Of a stretch of 64,000 nt of DNA, positions 9,534 to 20,867 are shown one piece after another. The position numbers were made by a program, and so were the translations under genes. Each line of letters starts with the position of its first letter. The first letter of the stretch is position 1. The stretch comes from Platycnemis pennipes. Its lineage: Eukaryota; Arthropoda; Insecta; Odonata; Platycnemididae. The notes beneath the pieces were generated by a model. It made no database searches, was not told the DNA's origin, and was given only the letters and a program-made list of their open reading frames with translations. The stretch is taken from the NCBI GenBank assembly GCA_933228895.1, contig OW121858.1:33069859-33133858 (forward strand), written 5' to 3'.

Positions 9534-12500
9534 CACCCGTCCACAATAAAAAGTTACCACCTCGGAGGCCGAATTTTTGTGTATCCACGACACCGCGTGT
9601 CTTCTTCCTACCGGTTCAAGTCTCTTTCAGGGCCCAAGCACAATGGGTATTTAAGGAGCAGGTAAAGCATGGCGGGTTTTTCCTCTCTTAGGACCTACAA
9701 AGGTGGACAGGGATTTTTGCAGTGGGGGGGAGGACCGCAAGGGTGCCTTGCGATAATCGGCTGCAAGGAGTGAGGCCTCCCGAAACGCAGCCTTCTTTTC
9801 GATTGCTGCTCCGAGGGCCTCCCTCGAAGATGATCGCGTAGGTTTCGCGACTGCTGAGAGAGTAACGACCCAAATATGATTGCAGCTCGAAGCAAGAGTT
9901 GTCATTAACACCGTCGATATGTCTTAGTCAAAAGCATTCCCAAAATATTCCCAAATACTCTGTTTTTGCCTTTATTTAGTCATAGGAAATAATGAGATCA
10001 TACAATATTCGAGATAATAGCTCGAAAAATGCACTTCTATAATAAATAGTAAAAATAATAGTGCTACAACTGTTACAGGCAGATTTCGATAATAGATAAG
10101 ACGTACTGAACGTCTTTACGGCATATAAGTATTAAGTTCCAAGCTTAATTGGGTAATAAATGAGGAAAAATTATAGCGGATATATTTAGAATTTCTTTCA
10201 AATTACACACAATCCTCGCACTTTTGCATACTCACCTGGTTATTTCTTAGAACTCGGCAATTCATATCGCAGTATATGCTACTTGAAATATAAAAAAAGG
10301 ACAGGACGTGTAATTCTGCAATGTGACCAGAACACATTCAACGTAATTATAGGGAATACTTGGAATTACTGAACTACTGTGCAGAGAGGTCGGAGGATTT
10401 TTATGGGCTCGCTTGTAGGATATGCAAGGAGAATATACTGTCGGAGTATTCGAAAAAACTGTATTGCCATCTAAAACGACAATAAGAGTAACAAGGGAAT
10501 GCAAAAACTGCTAAATCTCTCATACTGCTACGTTGGTGCTTAGAATCATCAATCGATGTATGGAAAAGAAAGTAATGAATTTCTAGGTGAGGATCAATTC
10601 ATATTTTCCAAGGGAATTAAATACGTGATGTGATTTCAGTGATGAGAATCATTATTATCATTAGTTTTGGTTCCACACACTGTCCCTCTTCAGGCCCTCA
10701 TACCAACCCATCATTTTATCCAAACTACCCGTTCTTCGCCTCACTCTACCCCGTTTAACCAATATCCTTCACTCAATCACATATTTCAATTCACCCTCGC
10801 CCTTTTTATCTTCCCTATTCATCAATCAAAATTCTTTCCACTCCTACCATTTCTAATACTTCATCATTTATCCTCCTTTTGACCCACTTTAATTTCTCCA
10901 TCCTTCTACATACTCATATCTTTCAAGCTCTGAGTATATTTCCATCTTCGTTCCATGAAGCCTATGTTTAAGCGTCATATAGTGCCATGCTCCATATCAA
11001 ACTCTTCACTAGTATTTTCTTTACTTCCCTGCTTAACGCCTCTGTCAACAGTTCACATCTACGACTAAAAGCTTATCTTGCCAATACAATTTTCCTTCTG
11101 TCATCAATGCTGCTATACCCCTTTTTCTCCAATACACTATTTAGATGGTGGAAGGTGGAAATGTCAAGAAATGAATGGATTCCTACCCAAATTCAAACCT
11201 TGCTTGGAATAGTGTGCATAACAGCACATTTGTAGATCTGTGGTTCATTTCCTGGATGAGTTTTTTTGTTGTGATCTGGCTTGATTCTATTTTCACCACC
11301 TGCTCACTGTTCGGGGTTATGGGTATCATAAAATGTGTCGGGAATGTTTCTGAGGGTGAAAAAATATACCGACCGACTTCTGAACGTATCGGAATTATTT
11401 GCGAAAGTAGGGTATCGGCTAAGGGCTCAAAGGCTTCTCTGATTATGCCATTCTATGCAACTCTCTTTTAGAGAGAATTATGTAATGAGGCTGGAAAAAC
11501 TTAGAGACTTCTTATTTGTAAGAAGCTCGGCCCACATACGCCGATAGTGTGACGGTTCCACCCACCTAACCCGCATTTCACTAGGGGACGGCCGCACACA
11601 TAGGGATCCGCGTTTGAGCCCACGAGGGACGTACTCCGCAAAGTCCAAATTAGAATTAAGGATCCCCCCGAGTCGTTCGATGTTCTGATGCATACAAAGG
11701 GAATCATGGGGACTGACCTTCCCATTAACTGGGATGGAACATACACCAGTTCTTTGCACAAGTTTATTGAGGCCCTCGGCCGAAAGTGAACATCAGACAC
11801 AACGTTTTTAAATAACACTAGAACAGAATATGAATGAATGCACTGATGGACATGATACGAAAGTGAGGGTGATTACCACAAATGACATGGATGAAAATGA
11901 AATGCTATGAAGACACAATAAAAAATAAATGGAATCACAAGTACAACTGATAATTCGCGCGGCAGGAACCGCGCCGGGTGAGAATTCCCTTGGCGAAATG
12001 AACGCCTTAACAGATGCACTTTACAAAGAGTTACGTTAGGACGATAAGTTCAGGGGTTGCTCCCAAAAGTCCAACCACTCCTGAATTTCTTGGGGCGACG
12101 AGGTTCTCCCACGGTGACAAAAAGGGGGGGGAAGGGGGTATAGTGGCTCGTGACAGCTTACGTGGCGATCCGGAAACGAGACGACGACAGGAACAATGGC
12201 CGACCATCGGCGCACCGATTTCTCCGGGAATGACGGGTGCTCGTGGCTCCTCTACATCCTGGTCCCGGTTGGAAATGATGCTGCCGTGTGTCGCCTGGAA
12301 GGGCCAGCTGCTCGCGATCGTACCTCCACACTTTGGGGCTTTCTGCCAGTGGGTGGAAGCGCCGCGGCTTCTGCTAGGTCTCCTTCTCCAGCTCTGTGTC
12401 GCTCTTTGGGATCCGCGCACCTGCAGCCTCTCTACGATAGTCACTGTTACTGTCTCCCCGGGAGGCATAGCCTCCTGCCTCCAATTGCCAAATCCGTTCT

Positions 12501-13677
12501 CCCCGTCATGGCGCGCTCACCGCCCTTAAATACCCACAAATGTGGGAGGGGGCATCCGTGGGCACACCACATGGGTAAATGGGGGGTGGGATAACTAGGG
12601 AAGTTCCCACTCGTCGAAATGAAGCACTTTTTGATTTGGCCATAGGTCCACTTGACGCCGTTGGCGAATGGTGAGGGAGGGGGGGACAGGCCCTCCCGTG
12701 GCCGGCGACATCACTGACCTTGGCCACGAACACGTTTTTAGGGGAGTTCACATCACCAGGAACAAAAGGGGATGGGGGGGTAAACAAAGGAACACCGAAA
12801 AAAAACAGACAATCGATAAGCGCCAAACGCATAAGGACGCGAGGGGATCCGATTTCATCATGCGACGGTAAAACCGTTACCGTCACAATAGCTATTGATT
12901 ATCATAAATTAATGGCTTTTGAATAAAATTCCAGGAGTTCAAGCATTACAAAAATACTGAAGATCATATTAGCAGCTGATCTTATTTCATTTAGACGTAA
13001 TACATGAGCAGTTTTCAATTGAAAAAAACTACGGAATAATAAACCGAAGACTTTATTTACGCCTTTCTAAGACTTTCTTCACACCTACGCTTGGCAACAT
13101 GAACGTTGGATGAATCTGAGTTAATTGGTGACTTAGTGATCAATAAATGCAGGCCTTTTGAAGTGTTAAGTTTAGAGGACAAAATTTCTACCAGAACATT
13201 GCATATTTTACGGTCCTATAATACTCATGAAAGCGGAATGACCATTTAGCACGTAAATCATTACCCTCGGAAAATCGTCCAGTTGTCATAGGACTCCAAA
13301 GTGGTCTCAGAATAAATGTTAGGTATTTTCGAAAGAGGTTATAAAGTGAGTGTCATTTTCTATTATGTTTCTACCATAAATGTGGTTAAAAGTGATTGGA
13401 ACTCATCTCGTGCCCTGTTTTGTGGCCACGGGTAGTAGACGAGTCTCAGGCGACTCGTCTTCTAGCAAATATCGTGGTCGTGGGTCAAGGCAGTCTGCTG
13501 TTCACTTGAGAAAGGGAATTGTTCTCGAGGGAAGGGTACCCCCAATAAATGGCTAGAGCAGTGAGAGCTCTGGGCATTTAAACTCTACACCAAGGGACAT
13601 TGTTGTCAAATCTCCTTCAACTCGGGACTTAGAAAAATTCGGCCTCCGAGGTGGTAACTTTTTATTGTGGACGGGTG
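9534..13677. mobile_element. large TA-flanked inverted-repeat element, copy 1
   Basis: The ends are inverted repeats starting CACCCGTCCACAATAAAAAG, identical for about 45 bases, at 9,534-9,578 and 13,633-13,677. Each end is bordered by TA (9,532-9,533 and 13,678-13,679). Large parts of the interior (9,775-10,260, 10,870-11,540, 12,890-13,290) recur at 42,420-45,510 in the same order. No transposase frame is recognised. TA duplication suggests a Tc1/mariner-like mechanism, but such long non-coding elements can be mobilised by others. A 1.34 kb insert at 11,548-12,887 accounts for much of its length. Confidence 0.75.
11548..12887 (-). mobile_element. nested insert, probable solo LTR (Gypsy-type)
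   Basis: The insert begins TGTGACGGT and ends ACCGTCACA, with ATAG duplicated at 11,544-11,547 and 12,888-12,891. The second copy of the host element lacks it: there 44,560 joins directly to the equivalent of 12,890 apart from its own MITE. TG...CA ends, a short terminal inverted repeat and a 4-base duplication fit a solo LTR, though a Ginger-like DNA element has similar ends. It is GC-rich, with G-runs and a TATTTAAG box on the minus strand near 12,525. The strand is inferred from that box. The open frames inside are not recognised proteins. Confidence 0.6.
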
Positions 13678-14687
13678 TACTATCATCCTCACCACAATAA
13701 TTTGTCAGAAGCAATGAATTTTTTGCAATTGCCCTCAAATTACTTTAGAGAAACTATAAATTATTCCTATACTTTTAACAAAATAAACACATATCAAATA
13801 AAGAAACAAAACATGCAATTAGCCCTATATATGTGGCCACCAGATATGGTACCATCATTGCATGTCATTGTCCAGGAGGTTTGTGATGGTAATATAAACA
13901 AGATGTTAATGTAACCAAGATGATGCACAGAGATTTGTAATGCACACGGAACAAAGGAGTAATAAAGCTATTTGAGAAACATGGAGATCTTTTGTCTCAA
14001 CCGACCCCACGTTGGTGACCCCAATGCCTCCTTGGAAACGGCATGCAATGATGGCACCAATTCTGGTCACCATATATTCTTTTATATTCATTTAAGAAAC
14101 TTAATAATTGAGTTTTGGTGTGCCAAAATGCAGTCTTTGTAATTTGGATTAAAGAATGTTGTCCTATTCATTCTCTTGGGAAAAAATTTTATAGCCAGAA
14201 ATACAGTTGTGTCTTTCATATTCATGGTGGAGTCTGGACTACATGGAGAAATACAAATAATGAAAATTAACCTTAAAGAAAGAGTAAATTCTAAGTCATA
14301 AACCTTTAGGCCTTCAAAATATAAGAAGCTTCATAATTTTTTGTCTCTAGAATCCATTCTCGACTTCCAAATACCCTAAATTTAATCAATGAGGTTTGTT
14401 GAAATTGTTCGAAAACTAGAAAATCCAAATGCCACATTAATTGCAGAAAACGATATCTCCTAAACTCGTTTTTCGATTGTCAAACTCTCCGCTTGGCTCT
14501 CGACAGGTTCTGACCTGTTTTGCCTGGCTCTCCCCGTTGATGATTGCCTTCACAATCAAAAAACCAGTTTCGGAGTCATCGTTTTTTCCATAATTAATTT
14601 GGCCTTTCGAATTTCTAGTCTTTGGACAATTTCAATCAAGCCAAATTAGGAGCTCTCATTATTTCATCTATGGATGATTAGTAGTGG
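13678..14687. other. intron sequence, no gene seen
   Basis: AT-rich sequence between the TA element and the next repeat copy, inside the long intron between ZAD exons 14,861 and 8,585 if the double-module model holds. No exon with both splice signals and an open frame was found. Confidence 0.4.
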
Positions 14688-14860
14688 ATGTTTGGTGAGA
14701 ATTCACCCCCTGCCACACACCTTTATGGTGGCTTGCAGGGTATTATGTTGATGTAGAATAGACAACCTGGTCACAAATTTTGTACATGGTTAGAGAATAC
14801 AAGTGTGAGATATACAAATTGCTTCCAAATAAGTGTTTAATATCAAAGGCAACTACTTAC

Positions 14861-14998
14861 AACAAGACCTGAGTTCATCTGGAGTTTGAAGAACTCAATT
14901 CTTGCAATGACACACATCATCTTGAATTTTTTGAAGTCCGAGAGATTCTTCATGCATTTTTCACAGATGGTGTGGGGCAACCCATCGTCTCGTGAAGC
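14861..14998 (-). CDS. ZAD C-terminal half-exon, leftward gene, module 1
   Basis: A 138-base, phase 0/0 exon with a TTACAG-like acceptor and GTAAGT donor. It encodes ASRDDGLPHTICEKCMKNLS and on to LQMNSGLV, the second half of a ZAD with Cys pair ICEKC. Its ASR opening matches 29,125-29,262 of the rightward gene, so the two are mirror partners. It pairs with the half-exon at 18,598-18,732 across a 3.6 kb intron holding a fold-back, an LTR-like repeat and a hAT derivative. Confidence 0.85.
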
Positions 14999-15094
14999 CT
15001 GTAATGGAATCGTGAATCGTGTCAACATAGGTACTTGGTCAGCTCAATAAATTTATTCCCAAATATTGGAAAAAGTACCATTATATTAGTAAAT

Positions 15095-15225
15095 AGAACA
15101 ATCGCTTTGTGAGATTCTACGAAATTTTTATTTTAACACTGACCTAGGTCTGAAGATGATTGGTAAACCAGTCGAAACCTAGGTCGGTGTCAAAATAAAA
15201 ATTTTTGCGGAATCATACAAAGTGA
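15095..15225. repeat. fold-back (inverted repeat) element
   Basis: Two arms of about 45 bases run toward each other: left arm ...TTTTTATTTTAACACTGACC, right arm the near-perfect complement. The loop reads CTGAAGATGATTGGTAAACC. The loop motif (CTGAAGATG...GAAACC) is common at the ends of LINE and Penelope-like retroelements. It would form a strong hairpin in single-stranded nucleic acid. Confidence 0.75.
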
Positions 15226-15273
15226 TCATTCTATTTTGTACTATTGTACGGTTCCACCAAGTGAAGTGCAGCA

Positions 15274-16145
15274 TTTCCTGAATGACAAAATAGTTCACGA
15301 GAAACACTCATCCAGGGGACAAAATTCTTTCCAAACTCGGGTGAGCAAGATAAGGTCAATATAGAACAAAGAACAAAATTATTAATTAATCTAACTATAA
15401 CAAACAATGTATTTCAACAAAAATAGACAAAGTACAAACCAAGAAATTTAAATTCTCTTCCCAATTCAGGAAAAACCTAATAACTTGCACCAATAGACCA
15501 TGGCCACTAGGAGACTCTCGAGAATGACAAAGTCCCCAAAAAACTAAACTAACTTGAGACCAACTGACATAGTGAGAAGTGAACTCGTTGCCGTCTCGAT
15601 TCGAACAGAGAGCGTGAGAGGGGAGGTATTTTCTGGCATAAGGAGGAGGTGTTTTTGGCAAGGTCAAAGGGGAATGGGGTTCAACGTGGAATTCGTCGAT
15701 AGGTATAATTTGAGGGGAGGGAAAAGTGGTATGGGGTGAAGTGGGCGAGGTGGAAACTTATGACTGGAGCATCAGGAACTCTTTTTTGACTCCAGAGGGA
15801 GAACACCAAATAACGGCTTGTACAATGGCCTAACTTCTGGTCTTCCTCCGCAGTCTGGGAGCTATATAAGTGAGAGCGGATGTGGCGAGGAGGCAGCGCA
15901 GTAAGGCGGCATGATATGGCGGCATGATTTGGTGGAATGCTTTGTCGGAACGCTGCAGTCCAGAATATATGCATTTTGGAATATTAGGCATTGTTGGTGT
16001 CATTGGCTCCACCTGTCGTTATCTACGCCTGTCATGCAAGCCCTTCGGCTAAGTCCAGAGGGTAATTAGTCTGCCAAGGGCTAATGTCCAACGAGGGGTA
16101 TCCAGAGGTACCAATAAATGCCACATAAGCCTGAGGACTTCCTTT
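15274..16145 (+). repeat. LTR-like interspersed repeat, copy 1
   Basis: About 870 bases match 57,476-58,275 plus 58,809-58,835 at high identity, end to end, in the same orientation. Both copies carry GCTATATAAGTGAGAGCGG (here 15,861-15,879), a TATA box in a GC-richer context. Copy 1 has AATAAA near its end (16,112-16,117). Promoter plus poly(A) signal in a non-coding unit of this size suggests a solo LTR or a non-autonomous element. No TG/CA ends or duplication could be fixed. Confidence 0.6.
15864..15870 (+). promoter_or_regulatory. TATA box inside the LTR-like repeat
   Basis: TATATAA in the context GGAGCTATATAAGTGAG is conserved exactly in the second repeat copy near 58,062. Conservation in two diverged copies suggests it belonged to the element's own promoter. 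Activity is not shown. Confidence 0.4.
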
Positions 16146-16612
16146 TTATACCATTATATTGTTATTATTACATTGTGCTAATATAATTACCATGGTGATT
16201 AATGGCCCTGACACTATCAACCACATGGTTTACTGGTCTTTTAAAGAGTCATTAATGATAGTTACATTCTATTGCTAATGTCAAAAATTCTAGTGACTGA
16301 GCATAAAATCATGAAGCATGTTTAAGAGGTTGTGAAAGATAAGTGGATCCCTATAAAAACAGATGAGGGCAATGAAATAAAGTGTACTTAAGCTACAAGG
16401 AGCCATGGACAGTAAGTGGTACCAGTAAGCAAATGATATTAGTCAATACTCTGTTGAGGAAGTCGTAAATATAGAGTAATTCCACATCCTTAATGGTGCG
16501 GATCACTGTCCATGGAATGCAGGTCCTTCAAATAACAACAGGAATCTGTGAAAATGCAATGACTTGACAATGGGAGTCCGCTAACAATCATGAATCCCAC
16601 AAAGTTGGAGAG
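16146..16612. other. intron sequence, no gene seen
   Basis: AT-rich, no exon signals with an open frame; lies between two transposon relics. Confidence 0.4.
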
Positions 16613-16620
16613 GTAATCAC

Positions 16621-17309
16621 TAGGCTTGTACGATGAGTTGATTAATCGAAGTCATCGACCATCAACTGCGATGAGTCGATGAGTTGATGCGAGTCATTGA
16701 TGTTGATGAGTCGTGATGTGCTGCTGACACGAGAAACGCTACCTCTGCTGACGACCCCTTCGAGAAAGGAGCTCCACAAGTATGAGGAGGTCCCAGCTTT
16801 ATCCAAATCTTTGGACGTCTTACATTTAGCGTAGTAACAGGAAGGATGTGTATCCCCGCCTTCATAAGTACGCGAGGAAATACCTCTGTATTCCTGCCAC
16901 TTCAACCTCATCAGAGAGGTTCTGCAGCAATGCAGGAAACGTTTTGTTGGACGACCGATATCTACTCACCAATGAAAATGCCAATATGAGAATTGTATTA
17001 TTACACAACAAAGAGTGGTTGCTTAATTTGTAACTTGGGGCTTGTTTCGCTCTTTAATAAATAGACCTTGTCCTTCTCCATTACGTTTGACCCTACTCAT
17101 TCTTCACTTAATAGCCACAACAAACTGCCAACTGAGACATCTGCACTGATCATCGATAGTCATCAATCATCGTAATTGATCGATCATCGACAATCATCGA
17201 TCATCGTGTACACTATTTGATGATCGATGACAGCCATCATCATCGAAGCATTTCAATGAAATTCTTTCATCAACAATCGACGACTGAAATCGGTCATTGC
17301 ACAAGCCTT
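16621..17309 (+). mobile_element. hAT transposon deletion derivative
   Basis: The ends are inverted repeats TAGGCTTGTACGATGA and, on the other strand, AAGGCTTGTGCAATGA. The flanks GTAATCAC (16,613-16,620) and GGTGTCAC (17,310-17,317) look like a decayed 8-base duplication (5 of 8). The subterminal regions are filled with ATCATCGAT/GATGAGTCGAT-type short repeats. In between sits a short remnant of transposase (16,848-17,033). Terminal repeats, 8-base flanks and the hATC remnant all agree on hAT. Confidence 0.8.
16848..17033 (+). pseudogene. hAT transposase C-terminal (hATC dimerisation) remnant
   Basis: The 61-residue frame has YPRLHKYARKYLCIPATSTS, SERFCSNAGNVLLDDRYLL and a final helix NMRIVLLHNKEW. 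This is the hATC dimerisation signature (Y-L...P-TS-SER-FS-AG). The catalytic core upstream is deleted: before 16,848 only fragments of frame remain. Transposase has DDE-type activity in family members; this remnant cannot. Confidence 0.8.
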
Positions 17310-17319
17310 GGTGTCACTA

Positions 17320-18590
17320 TTTATTATGTGAGTGGAGGCAGAAACCACATTGGTTGATATAACAACACTTAATTTTTTCCAGACGTGGTAGACATTATAC
17401 TATTGGCCACTGTACTGCTGTGTCTAGAGGATAGGGAGCCTCAAAAATCATGCAAGAACCGGAACTATAACTAACTCTTTTCTCTTAATGTAACCCTCCA
17501 AAGGAAAACATTCCTTTGTACATTTATTCAAGTTTAACCTTTTCACTATGAACGCAGTTCATAAACGCCGCAGAATTTTCACCCCAGTGAACAAACACCG
17601 TGTATAAACGCCGCAGATTTTTCTACGCAAGAGAACAAAGGGCGTCTTAAAACGTCACTAGGGCCAGGTAGGCAGAAAAGGTCGAAGGTGTCATAAAGGA
17701 CCCTTCCTCGCGGTTATGAGGACCCTTTCTCGGCTTAGAAGCATGGATTATCTCAACCCTTCTTCGCAGAGTGAGCCTCACTCTCGACAGTTGTTCGCGG
17801 TCACTTGTTTGTTTATACAATGGAACAACCAGAAAAATATGTGTTTAATTCACATGATACTTAGTACCATAAGTTTATTCCTTGTGTTTTTCTGAGTCTT
17901 TAGAAATTTTAAATGGGGCTCTAACGTTATTATTAACAGAGTTCCAGGTTCCAGAAATCCAGTCCAGAAAGTCCAGGAGGCTCCAGAAATAATTGCTCTG
18001 CAGAAAAATCTATTTTGCACTGCCATTGCAAATATATTTGCTTAAAAATGATTCCTGAGGAAGGTAAAGCACCAAAAAAGTGTTTTTATATAAAATACGG
18101 GTATGATTGGATTATGAGCAGATTTGTCTCCTAGCGTGGAACACCACAAAATATTTATTATTGTAACCATTGATATGTCTATTGTGCTAGATAACTTAAT
18201 ATCAATAGTAGAATTTCATTTAAAAGCTCTAAATGGTACTTAAAACAATAGGAATTCATTTCTGTATTAACTTACACTAAGAGCCTTACTATTATTTATT
18301 TAAGAAAAATCACTGTGTTAAAAATAGTTGACCGTGGACGAGGGCTGTGGTGGTTTCTCATCTGATACTTCATTCTCACTCCACAAGCTTAATGAATTAT
18401 TGTAAATGTTACTGTTAGCAATAGAAAGACAATTATGGATGCGCTTTGCTTCCTTATGTGCCAGTTTCTTTGATAATTTTCCAATTTTATCATCTTCATT
18501 CAATATTCTTCACTAAAATTATAAGCAATTTAACGAGTCACTTTCCTCCCATTGAAAAAAAGTTTGATATATGTGTTAGCCATATAGGGC
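17320..18590. other. intron sequence with short internal repeats
   Basis: No exon is supported. Bases 17,560-17,615 contain ATAAACGCCGCAGA twice, about 33 bases apart. Bases 17,945-17,990 are a run of CCAG/TCCAGAA units. Such debris fits decayed transposons, but no family could be named. Confidence 0.35.
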
Positions 18591-18597
18591 CACATAC

Positions 18598-18732
18598 CTG
18601 AATTTCCACTAGCTCCTTCAATATAATCCACAAGAGAAAGCCATCCTTTCCTTTTGGGTTGAATATGTCAACTCCCTGGTCACCCGACTTGAGACACAGT
18701 CGGCACAAACAGTTTCCATCGTCCTCAAACAT
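18598..18732 (-). CDS. ZAD N-terminal half-exon with start codon, leftward gene, module 1
   Basis: The exon begins at 18,744 after TTCACAG, with four codons of 5' sequence, ATG at 18,730-18,732, and ends KELVEIQ at a GTATGT donor in phase 0. The peptide MFEDDGNCLCRLCLKSGDQG carries the first ZAD Cys pair (CRLC). It is the mirror partner of 19,571-19,705, and even the sequence before the acceptor is alike. It is the innermost exon of the leftward gene, so the ATG is the likely start, with a non-coding first exon closer to 19.17 kb. Confidence 0.85.
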
Positions 18733-18744
18733 TTTCCAACATAC

Positions 18745-19558
18745 CTGTGAAGGGTTGCTTAATTAATAAGTACTCCACAATGTTTACAAATTCTTCTCAT
18801 AAGAGCTCCTTATATGTAAGGATTAAATATAAAACGTTTATTAACAACGAATTACCTTCCTCGCCAGTACATGAAGCTATATCTTCCTAGATGTTTGCTA
18901 GAAACTAGATGTTTCGTATGTTTGCTAGAAAAATATTTTCAACTGCTGTCTAATTTAATCTAGTTACTAAACATATAATGCACACACGCAGCATCATAAA
19001 TACATTGAACAACATTCCACCAGACCGGTTCACACCCAACAAGATCTTCTCATAATCACTTCGAAAACATGTAGTACGGCAAGCGATCGATCTTTGTTTT
19101 TGAAATAAGGCATCGCGTAATCGGCAATAAGCGGAAGACAAGGTCATGATCTATATATAATTATTATAATATCCATTACATAATAAAAAATTTAACTTCA
19201 TATGTATTATTGTTATAATATCAGTGTAGATCATCTTTCAAAAACAAAGACCGAACGCCAGCCGTGAAATGACTGAGTAAACATTATTTTCGGGTCGGTG
19301 TAGAAGTAGAGATGTGTGGATGTCAGTAATGTTTTTCTTCTGCTGAGTATCTGTATTTTAGAGTTAGTTACTAAAATATTCAAGACTGTGATTTGGCCAG
19401 TAACTATAAGAAAAAGCTTGCTTCTGTAAATTTATTATCTCAGCGAAGTTAATACTTTGTAGGTTAACGTGTTTTCCTTTTTGTTACTTGCAAATTGTTC
19501 TCTTGGATAGAATTTGTTTGGAATATTGAGTACTTGTATTTATTTCAATCCTTCACAG
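18745..19558. promoter_or_regulatory. putative divergent promoter with dyad symmetry
   Basis: These 0.8 kb separate the two ATG-bearing ZAD exons, which point away from each other. A 29-base inverted repeat (25 of 29 matching) lies at 19,077-19,105 and 19,236-19,264, core TCTTTGTTTTTGAAA. Its centre, near 19,170, is about 390 bases from the right exon and 425 from the left one. Both exons have an acceptor before ATG, so each gene should have a non-coding first exon here. The region may be both a shared promoter and the seam of an inverted duplication. No transcription start is proven. Confidence 0.5.
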
Positions 19559-19570
19559 GTACGTTGGAAA

Positions 19571-19705
19571 ATGCCTGAAGACGATATATTCCGTATTTGT
19601 AGACTTTGTCTCAAGTCTGGTGACTGGACAGTTGATGTTTTCAACCCTAAAGGAACGGAAGGCTATTTAGTGTGGATTATTATGAAGGAACTTGTGGAAA
19701 TTCAG
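19571..19705 (+). CDS. ZAD N-terminal half-exon with start codon, rightward gene, module 1
   Basis: The exon starts at 19,559 after TTCACAG; ATG lies at 19,571 and the 45-codon segment ends KELVEIQ at a GTAGGT donor, phase 0. MPEDDIFRICRLCLKSGDWT holds the first ZAD Cys pair. The matching second half is 29,125-29,262, 9.4 kb away because a Harbinger transposon and LINE fragments have expanded the intron. Frame, Cys spacing and splice sites are all intact. It should give the N-terminus of a C2H2 transcription factor in the nucleus. Confidence 0.88.
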
Positions 19706-20745
19706 GTAGGTACACCTTTATGGCTCACGCACGTAGTTGAATATACTACATTCACGAGAAAGTGCCTCGTTAATTTGGGTTAGTGTATGAAATGGCCACT
19801 CATTTCGTATACGTTGACAACGGGACGTTGTTATGGTCATGGTGAGTTGTTGATTGGAAATGGCGTAAAAAGTACGAACTGACTTGACATTGGATTCGGT
19901 TATGCATTAAATATACTACAGGTTTAAAAGGAGTGGTTTTAAGTGAATGAAGATAGTGTTGGTAGAATATGGAACCTATATTCCCAAGCGTATTATAAAG
20001 GAAAAATCTCTTGCTATTTTGGTACTCTGTTAAGGATAGCATCTGGACGAGTTGATTTTGTGCGTGGGGCGTAAATGAAGTATCGGATGGACGTGTTATG
20101 CGTAAAGCAGTATTTTATTGCTGTAAATCACGGTTTTTATTCTATTCTCTTTGTGTGAGCCGTAAAGAATGTTAATGCTTTGCAATCTACTTAATCACGA
20201 GGAAACTCTCAGGCATAAATCATAAAATAAGGTAATAGGGTAAATATTCGGATGAGGGTGACACTTATAAAAACTTTTTTTCTGCAGAAAATACGTCAAG
20301 TACCGATTTCGTTCCAAAAATGTACAATAGAGAAAGGATGAATCTTTATCATGAAATGATTTTCTTTGCTCTGAAACTATTATTTCATGAAATATAAGAC
20401 TTACAATTTGGCGGTATTCAGAGTGAAAATTGATGTTTTTGAAGCCATGGAGGAGGTGGGGCCGAGAAAAACGTAGAAACTACACTCAAAAATACCCTCC
20501 CTATCTGGTGCCGACTCTTGGGAACACGGCCGTTTTCCAATATGGCGGTGCGGCGAACAGTCACTTCGACTATTTATATCGAGTCATTATTCTCAGAAAT
20601 AAGTGATGATACGTTGTAATCAATGAACTGCGGCAAGAGTTTTAGAAATATTATGCGCTCAATTCGCCATTACTAAGTGTCTTAAAATTGTTTCAATATA
20701 TTTTTGTTTTTTCCGAGTTTTTCTTTACTGTGGCATGCAGACCTG
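19706..20745. other. intron sequence, no gene seen
   Basis: First part of the long intron after the ZAD start exon. It is AT-rich with no supported exon, and ends at the left terminal repeat of the Harbinger element. Confidence 0.4.
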
Positions 20746-20867
20746 AGCTTTGTTCGCGTCGCTTGCTCCATCTGTAACTTCTGTGACCGAGGGAACAGGA
20801 AGGAACAGCTGAGTGCAGTAGGATCAACTTGAGTCGACGCGAACGCTTCCAGATCCCAGCGGAAAAC

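Noticed and set aside
12014..12886. Several overlapping frames of 120-170 codons on both strands
   Set aside because: They lie in a GC-rich insert where stops are rare. They overlap in all frames, lack known domains, and the insert has LTR-like ends.
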